Shown: positions 57,345-64,000 of the stretch, one piece after another | How the letters are laid out: each line of letters opens with the position of its first letter | How positions within the stretch are numbered: position 1 is the stretch's first letter | NCBI GenBank assembly: GCA_006937955.1 | Contig: SSNP01000043.1 | Span: 3,450,216-3,514,215 of the forward strand | Source: Pachypanchax playfairii | Taxonomy: Eukaryota; Chordata; Actinopteri; Cyprinodontiformes; Aplocheilidae | Reading direction: 5' to 3' | Length of the DNA stretch: 64,000 bases | The notes under the pieces: model-generated | The model's database searches: none | What the model saw: the letters and a program-made list of their open reading frames with translations, nothing else | What the model was told of the DNA's origin: nothing | Program-made: the position numbers and the translations under genes

Positions 57345-57555
57345 GTTTTTCTGAACTTCACGTTTGAAAATCCAGTTTTCACATGGCAGATAAAGTGAAA
57401 TTAACATTATGCACATGAGAAACATGATTTTTTTTTGTTAAGACACTCAAGTTTCTCATGTAAAATTTCAATTTTCACACATGAAAACATATCAACATGT
57501 GAAATAGTTCTGCACACGGACATTAACAACATGATCATACCACACGTGTGTGGAT
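57345..57555. repeat. degenerate CACATG/TTTCAC-rich tract
   Basis: Variations of TTTCACATG, CATGTGAAA, TTTCTCATG and CACGTTTGAAAA recur many times on both strands, as in 21830-22070 and 35325-35460. It looks like a degenerate tandem palindromic repeat present three times in this window. It ends shortly before the CpG-rich promoter. Confidence 0.4.
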
Positions 57556-57756
57556 TTCTGTCCATAAATAACATTTAATCCATCCATTCACTCGTGTATT
57601 GACTTCTGTTATTCAGGAGGTCAGAACTTTCACCCACGCGCACACACGTCCACGTCTCTTTATTACAAATCTCCCTAATGCACGAGCACATTCCTGCTAA
57701 GGAATTTTTGGGACGGTGTGTATTTAAGTGTGCGTTTTTGCACAAGGGGGCCAAAG

Positions 57757-57764
57757 TGACGTCA
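57757..57764 (+). promoter_or_regulatory. full CRE site (TGACGTCA)
   Basis: Exact palindromic cAMP-response element about 30 bp downstream of a TATTTAAG motif, inside the CpG-rich promoter. Full CREs near start sites are typical binding sites for CREB/ATF proteins. Confidence 0.7.
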
Positions 57765-58166
57765 ACCGGTCTCAGCAAACGTTCAAACACACACACGCGC
57801 ACACACACACTGTGGCTCGTGTTCGGTAGAAAAAAGAAAAGGTGGAGAGAAAGAGGCAGGCAGAGAGTGAGTGAGGGAGGGGGGTGGGGGGGCTGTGTGT
57901 GTGTGTCCCAGTCACACCGCACTCTCCAAACACAACCACAGTCTCGCCACGTTCAATATACAGAGAAGGTCCGACGGGCAACAACACACAGAGAGAACAC
58001 GTCGCACACGCCACATGCGCGTGATTTTTCAAGCTTTAGAGACGGACAACTGGGAGGAAGGAGAGAAACCTGACAGCGGATTCTTTCTCTTTTCTGCTTT
58101 TGCCCCCTCCTCATCTACATTGGCGTTATATTTTATTTCTCGGGGACTCGAACGCTCATTAAGTGG

Positions 58167-58172
58167 ATGTAA
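58167..58172 (+). promoter_or_regulatory. start-stop upstream ORF (ATGTAA)
   Basis: ATG followed at once by TAA in the presumed 5'UTR, 85 bases before the main ATG, with G at -1 and no strong Kozak purine at -3 (tggATGT). If transcribed it could stall scanning ribosomes. Effect unknown. Confidence 0.4.
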
Positions 58173-58256
58173 AAGAAAACAGTCGACTTGTTTCCACACA
58201 GAAAGAAAAGAAAGAAAACACAAAGAGCGGAGTCTAAGTTTGAAAGTGACTGCAAA

Positions 58257-58267
58257 ATGGTGATAAG
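58257..58267 (+). CDS. first coding exon of an unidentified gene (MVI + AG, phase 2); SH3BGRL-family possible
   Basis: The ATG lies in good context (tgcaaaATGG) at the end of the CpG-rich 5'UTR. It is followed by GTG ATA AG and a consensus donor (AAG|gtaagag, junction 58267/58268). The exon thus encodes Met-Val-Ile and the first two bases of a fourth codon, which would be Arg if exon 2 starts with A or G and Ser otherwise. Proteins of the SH3BGRL family (small thioredoxin-like proteins, for example SH3BGRL2) begin MVIR-V-F/Y-I-A-S-S-S-G and have a long first intron, so that is my leading guess. Three or four residues are far too few to prove it. No exon 2 text of that family (K-K-K-Q-Q-D-V) was found before 64000, so the rest of the gene lies to the right. 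Confidence 0.5.
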
Positions 58268-61200
58268 GTAAGAGACTGACGAGCACAGTGAGTTACTGCT
58301 GCAGTGATTTCAGGTGCCTCGAGAAGTTCCTTCTAACATGTTTCACTCATTTATTCTCCGTATAACCACGAGCTTTGCGTCATTTAGGGACTTATTTCTG
58401 TGTATTATCGCGCTGTTAGAACTGCGCGCGACATTAAAATAAAGCACTGAATGTAAAACAGCAGCTCAATCAGCTGACTGTCTTATTGTTTGTTGTTTTT
58501 TTTAGACCTTTTTTTAAATATTTTGCTCTGGAACTCCACCTGCAGATGCGGCGCAGCTTTAATCAAGTTCCGAGTAAAATCATTATTGGCTAAATATGAT
58601 CTCTTCTTATGTTATTTTAAGATCGCTTTAAAGCTGTCACGAGAACACAGTTCGTACACCGCATCCTTTTAGAGTTGTACAAGCCTTCCCTAAGATATTT
58701 ATTTTATTTTTTTCAAAGTGCATTCCTGTGAGTCTCCAGAGATCCCTCATCCAAACGCGGCTTATTTTAGAACCCGTTTTTATTTTTGGCGGGGGTTTAA
58801 AGTTGACGCTCCTTTTTTTCTTCTTCTTCTTGTAAAGAGCGGACTTATTAAAGAGGCAGGGAAATATGTCAGACTGGCGGAGAGAGTCACGATAATGTCC
58901 AGTCAGTCAGGTGAAACTGGGGGGGTTATTTCCAAGAGACGCGCTCAGCACCTGCGCTCAGTGCTCCTGTTGAGCCACTAGGGGACTCATTGTTCCCAAG
59001 TAATGTGAGGAATGCAGAGGGAAAGCAGGTACGGGCCACAAAGAGGGTATTTCTGCTTATAACATCAGAAAAAAACTCTACAAAAGGAAATATGATTCTA
59101 GTTTTATGTACTTAATTCATAATATCTACTTAATTATTTGAAAATATTGGTCTTAATTTAGTAAAACATCAATAATTGGAGCTTTTTGATGCTTATTTGT
59201 GTGTGGTGTTAAAAAAAGGTGGATTTTAGAGAAGTGAAGTGTTTTAATGACCAGTAACATTTATGTGTGTGTGTTTAAACATGCAAATCTGTGTGTTTGT
59301 TCAAGCACTAGCAGGTTTAAAGCCAGTAAGCAGTCTGGGAGAGCAAACCCCAGCAGTCTTCCTTCAGCGTCTTCCGTATTTTACGGTTTCTGGCTTCAAC
59401 AATTAGCAGTTGCCCAACTCTGCGCAATTAATGCTGCCGCCACACGTTCGATTTCCAATTTCGCTGTTGCTACAGCAGATCCCAAAAGAAGCAAAAGGTG
59501 AAATGAATATGTACCAATGGAGACGCTCAGTTTAAGTCCTGTTACATTTAATTTGCTAAAAGGGAGCAAATGTGGTTGAAAAGTTGTCAAAGTGGCGCCA
59601 ACGGAGATGGTTTCCCTCAAAGCATCTTCAACCTGTTCTGAAACCTCAAAAATGAATGTTGTTTTGGGGATTGGCTGATTGAATATGAGAAAAACAGGTG
59701 CAAAAGAAGGAGATTAAAGAGGAAGTTGTATCATCCAAGCCAATAAATTGAAAAATGATAGAAGGTCCTGCAGCTGAAGGGTTTAGTCCATTTCTGCATC
59801 CCACCCGATCCTCTCTTATTCACATTCCTTGTGCTCAAGCTCATTCTGAAATTATATCCTCAGTCTTTTGCAGTCCTGGAGGAAAAAAACTGAAGTATTT
59901 TCAAAACTAAAACATCATCTAAATGTCCCATTTTTTTTTTTTTTTAAGAGGAAATACTTTTCAAGCACTCGTGTATCTGTGCAGTTTTCTTACACGGCAA
60001 TACGCACGATTTTTCAGCTTGAAAAACCTCAGCTGAGGCTTTTGTTAAGACTATTTTCTTATTTACATCCCTCTCAGGGACAAAGTCAAGCCCTCTTACA
60101 AACAAGTGTGCCTGCACCTCACAGCCCTACTGTCTCAGCTCAGCCAAGTGGCTCTGACTCACTGGTTTATTTTCAAGAGTAGAGTTTTCTGTCATTTTGT
60201 GTGTGCAAACACATCTACTGAGATCCTGCTCTTTTGAGTACCGCTTCAGGAATTCCAAGGCCAGGGCCCCCATTACAAGTGTGGAATGAGAAATCAACAC
60301 TTACATTACCAAAATGGATACGTAAACATGGAGGCCACAATTATCAGGCGCCGCGGTGTTGGAACTGGAGGAGATGGAGTGCCAATAGGTCTGTTAGCAA
60401 TCACCCCCCCTTGCTGCCTGCCCTCTATAATCCAGTGGGTGTATTCTAGCTTATTTTGTACCAACGATGGCCCTTAACAGCTTCCCACTGACTAACTGAC
60501 TGGCAGTCCGGCCCGCTCGTTGGCAGGGTGGGTGGATGGATGCAGAGGAAAAGTTTGACTGGTAGATGTCATTTCAAGAGACGTCCCGCATTTTACATAA
60601 GTTTCCTCCGTTAATCAGCTGCCAGCTGGAAAACCCACTTCGCAGAGGACCGGTTTGATGCAATGTGACAAATGAAAAAAGCAGTCTGATTTTGCAGTAC
60701 ACTGAGCTGCACCGCAGCATAATGAAGTGATCATGACTTTACCCTTGGTTCACTTTGGCCCTGGTCCCGCTGTGTATCTCCCCCCCCACCCTGCTCCTCC
60801 TCGACTCAATCGCTTCACTCACTTATTTACTTGGCAAGCATTTCCTCCCGTAACCTCTAGTACTGCATAACTAGCGTCAAGGGTGGGTTGCTTGATATAA
60901 ACCACCGCTACGGGGCATTGGTTTTACACATGGGGGGAACGCTAGGCAGTATTTTATTGATATTCAAGTTGCCAGTGGGTTGGAATAATAAAAGGCCCAT
61001 TTTCACGCCCAGTCGAAATCACCTCTGCTGTCCATCAGCATGTCAGAGCAGAAAGCTGAGGCGTAAATATTACTGGCAGTGGATGAAACACAAGGCTGAG
61101 CTTTTTTTTCTGTTTTCTTCTCTAACTTCTTTTTTTGCTGTCTGTCTTTTTTAATTTGGTTTTCCTGGTTTCACCCTAAAATGAAGCTCCATCCTGATTT

Positions 61201-64000
61201 CACTAAACCTCCTGTGAAATTAACTTGCTTATATCTTAACATTAAAGTACTATGTCACTATTAACCTGGTTGAACATGCCATGCCTTAAGGCTGTTGCCC
61301 CCAGGCTTCGCATTCTTTGTAGGTGGGTCTGTGGAAGGGGGGTTGCCGTTGTGATGGAAACAGGGAGGACTGTTTTCTGCCCCAGCTGTCCTTTGCATGC
61401 AGATTGGGTTTCAAAAGTTATGACGGATGCCAAATGCCTGTAGCCAGTTGTGAAGAATTGGGGGGTGTATGGATCTGGATTGAGGCCAGTGGCACTGGTT
61501 TCTAATTTTGCCCTTGACCTCCATATGTGTAGCAACTAACAGTCTGTCAGTAATTATAAGTCAAACAGAAGATTCCAATAAAAAAAAGTAATAGGGTGAT
61601 ATTTTTCATAGTGTTGCATCCCCAAAACATTATTTCCCTTTTATGCTCTGGCCTTTTGTCTCATTTTCTCTTATCTTAATTTTTTGGAAAAGACTGAGTC
61701 GAATCTGGCGAGGTTCATTTGAATAACCGGCAGAAATAAGAAGAAATAAAAGCTCTGAGAAAAGAAGAAATGGAAGTTGGCGGGCGGCTCTGTGCATTCA
61801 TGTCACACAGCTTTATCAAATTATTCCACAATAGCAGCCACACAAGTGATGGAATTTCAATTAAACTATGACAGTTTCGGAATATGTTTCTGCTTGCCGG
61901 AGAGTACGAGAACAGCGTCTCTTTGGATGAATTGGGGTGGGGTTGCTCACACTAGGGGATAGTCTTGTATTGTAGACATCACTACTTGCTCACACCAACC
62001 CTTTCTCCGCTAAAAAGGGAATAACTTACCAAAACACTATGTTCAGAGGCACTTTGCAGCCAGAGCCAGTAGAGGGAAAAATGGTGAAAATGTGTCATGA
62101 TGACGGTCTTTAAAGTACAAAGTCCAAAACAGAGGCCTTAGTCGATATGTGTTTTCCAAGAACAATTGTGATACCTGCTGTGCAAAATAACCCTAACCTG
62201 TAAACATTATCTATATAAATATATTTAATCATTATTATTTATCAAAATAAAGACATGTATTTTTTACAGTAAAGTCACAATTATATCTTGTATAAAATTA
62301 GAAGACTAAAGGAACTGCTAGTATCTTATGAGTGTAGCTGCCAAGTTTAAGTATGAACTGTCCATATCTTAGTTTATTTGTTTTCCCATTTTGATTTTGG
62401 ACAGTGTTTGTCATAGTGTGAATTGTCACATTGGTCATTGTATAGACTGTAGGGTTGTATTTAACTAATATGACTTAATAATGATAAAAAATGACAATAT
62501 ATTGTGTATTGCAATATATTGTTATTATTATTTCAGACCATGTCACTCTGCCTAGGTTGTTTTTGTGGTACAATTACAACAATGATCTTATTAATTATTA
62601 ATTTTTGAAATTAAAATCAGGATTATGATTTGTTCACAATTTTCCGTAACAGAATGACAGACACGATTTTTTTTTTTAATTGACAAAAACATTTGTTTTA
62701 ACTATTTTCCCACTGATATTTTTCCTGAATTTTCTCACTATTTTGCAAGTTACACTGAACAGTGTAATCACAGGATTTATCAACCAATTTTAATCACACT
62801 GAATGATTTCTGCAGCGTAGTAATCGTTCTGTTTTGGCAGATTATCAACACGTTCCAAACATTTACAATCAAATATCATCAGCTTGCATTTCCCAATAAA
62901 AAATGAAGGTAATTTAGTTAATTCTAGGGGAGCTGAAGCCCCCTAAAATGTTGTTAAGCCTCCCCATAATTATGATAGTAGGAGTAAATTTTGTTCTGCT
63001 AAAGAAGTAATAGGTGGCTTTAGGACCCTGTTGGAAGATTATGGTAAGCAGCAGCATGAAAGGCTTATATCCAGTTACTGTGAAAACAGCAGTAAAGTTG
63101 TTTGCAAATGATTTTAAATGAACTGTAATAGTTGGTTTTGTGTTCGGAGACTGAGGGATGGAGTGAACAGGATGTACTGTTTGGGTTCTGTATCCAGTTC
63201 TGTTTAAAACGTTTTAATCTCAGAGTTTTGTCCTGTATTTATATCTGTTGTTTAGGAGATCAGATTGTAGAGAAAACAAGTCATTCTGTTTATTTTAAGG
63301 ACAAACATATATGAATTTTCCTCAATATAAACACACTGTTCTGTACTTTTCCATCAAATCTACTGAAAGATAATTACAATAAATAACTTTAATAGCTGGA
63401 TTAGAACGTATGATATAAAACATGACTGAAATTCATGTGGAGAGTTAGGAATGTTGTATTTAAACAATATATTTCAGTGCTTGAGATAAATACAAAAGCT
63501 TTGGTATGGCATGTGTCTCTATGGAGTGTGTAAATGCTTTAAACTTATCACCCGCCACCTTGTGACATTTTGCTGGTTTGGATCTGTTCACCTTACAGAA
63601 GCTTCATGTCAGGCAGCATTAACTTATCCAACAGTCATCAGAGTTGTTTAGCAGAAGAATCACTTCATAGTGAATGATACAAAGAGGAATAATATGTACG
63701 TTAATTATTGGAATTTCATCTAATTTTTATCTGAAGTGAAAGAAAAGGTGATGTTCTTTCTACCCCCTTGGGCTAAGTCCCCTTGTTTTTCAGTTCTAGT
63801 TGCGTCCTTGATGGACACCCACTTGCATGGACTAAATTTAACACAATCCTCTATTTAAACACAGCTTAAGTTTTGTATTTACTGACAGTCTTAATTCTCC
63901 AAACTCCTACCAGATCTGTAAAACAGGGCAAAAAACTCCATTACAAAGTGCAGTGACATTGCCACATAGCAATTTCACGAATGAGGAATGCATTTAATAG
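58268..64000 (+). other. presumptive intron 1, with possible conserved non-coding stretches
   Basis: CpG remains elevated to about 59000 (cgcgctgttagaactgcgcgcg near 58410-58430), then falls. No second exon was found. Stretches with balanced composition and dense transcription-factor-like cores are about 60300-60450, 60560-60760, 60860-61090 and 61780-61960; these could be enhancers of the gene. From about 62200 the sequence is AT-rich and featureless. Short frames throughout (for example 60888-61154 and 61242-61535) show no domain and are not called. Confidence 0.4.

Larger units (their letters stand above)
57600..58256 (+). promoter_or_regulatory. CpG-rich promoter and 5'UTR of the gene starting at 58257
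   Basis: CpG becomes frequent from about 57600 (acgcgc, gtccgacggg, tcgcacacg, atgcgcgtg) and stays high to roughly 58450. A TATTTAAG element lies at 57721-57728 and a complete palindromic CRE (TGACGTCA) at 57757-57764, together plausible for a CREB/ATF-responsive promoter. A CA-repeat is near 57788-57810, and a G-rich tract capable of G-quadruplex formation is at 57875-57892. The sequence from about 58030 has the look of a 5'UTR leading to the ATG at 58257. The transcription start is not determinable by eye. A start-stop uORF (ATG TAA) sits at 58167-58172. Confidence 0.6.

Noticed and set aside
57678..58286. Several overlapping frames of 85-131 codons in the promoter region
   Set aside because: Low-complexity Thr/His/Arg text from CA repeats and CpG-rich 5'UTR; none fits the ATG and donor at 58257.
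1..64000. tRNA, rRNA, CRISPR, prophage or operon structures
   Set aside because: None seen. tRNA-like boxes occur only within SINE copies, and the sequence is vertebrate nuclear DNA.

Overview
This is a stretch of vertebrate nuclear DNA, most likely from a ray-finned (teleost, probably percomorph) fish. The base composition is AT-rich, CpG is scarce outside a few patches, no long open frames exist, and the recognisable repeats are families I know from fish genomes: Tc1-like transposons, hAT elements with BED zinc fingers, TTAA-flanked MITEs, fish LINEs, and a tRNA-like SINE ending in GGATGGAT. There is no bacterial, organellar or viral gene content. I found no rRNA, tRNA or CRISPR array.

Layout. 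1-8 kb: two TTAA-flanked MITEs placed back to back (149-702 and 707-1074), unique AT-rich DNA, then a short hAT element with a near-perfect 8-bp target duplication (7207-7577). 8.2-8.4 kb: an orphan candidate exon. 9.7-14 kb: SINE copies and a LINE fragment split by a CpG-rich MITE (12843-13438). 18.3-24.7 kb: two broken copies of one LINE family that have lost different internal parts, a second copy of the 707-1074 MITE, and a perfect 15-bp hairpin. 26.5-27.9 kb: a hAT element carrying a BED-finger exon, inserted with a perfect 8-bp duplication inside an older Tc1-like transposon. 28.4-29 kb: a strong hairpin and a frameshifted second BED-finger remnant. 33.4-34.2 kb: a Tc1-like transposon relic. 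35.16 kb: a 10-N assembly gap inside poly-G. 36.9-37.1 kb: two tandem SINE-like units, followed by a 38-bp candidate micro-exon (37724-37761). 41.5-42.2 kb: a probable hAT relic. 44.0 kb: an ATG-initiated candidate first coding exon. 46.2-46.7 kb: the 5' half of another Tc1/mariner-type element with its helix-turn-helix. 54.7-55.6 kb: a CpG-rich retroelement-like block with a conserved-looking 3' hairpin and a (TAAA)n tail on the minus strand.

The one convincing host-gene signal is at the right. About 57.6-58.3 kb is a CpG-rich promoter/5'UTR region with a full CRE site (TGACGTCA), followed by a Kozak ATG and a textbook splice donor (58257-58267). The first coding exon therefore encodes only MVI plus two bases. 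MVIR is how SH3BGRL/SH3BGRL2 proteins begin, but four residues cannot establish identity. The rest of the window (58268-64000) would be intron 1 of that gene. Several stretches in the intergenic DNA and in this presumptive intron look like conserved non-coding elements, but only by composition.

I did not find a new biological system. The strongest observations are the nested and abutting transposons, several candidate exons too small for an ORF scan, and a few strong inverted repeats. Transposon family names rest on recognising terminal and protein motifs by eye, not on a database search.
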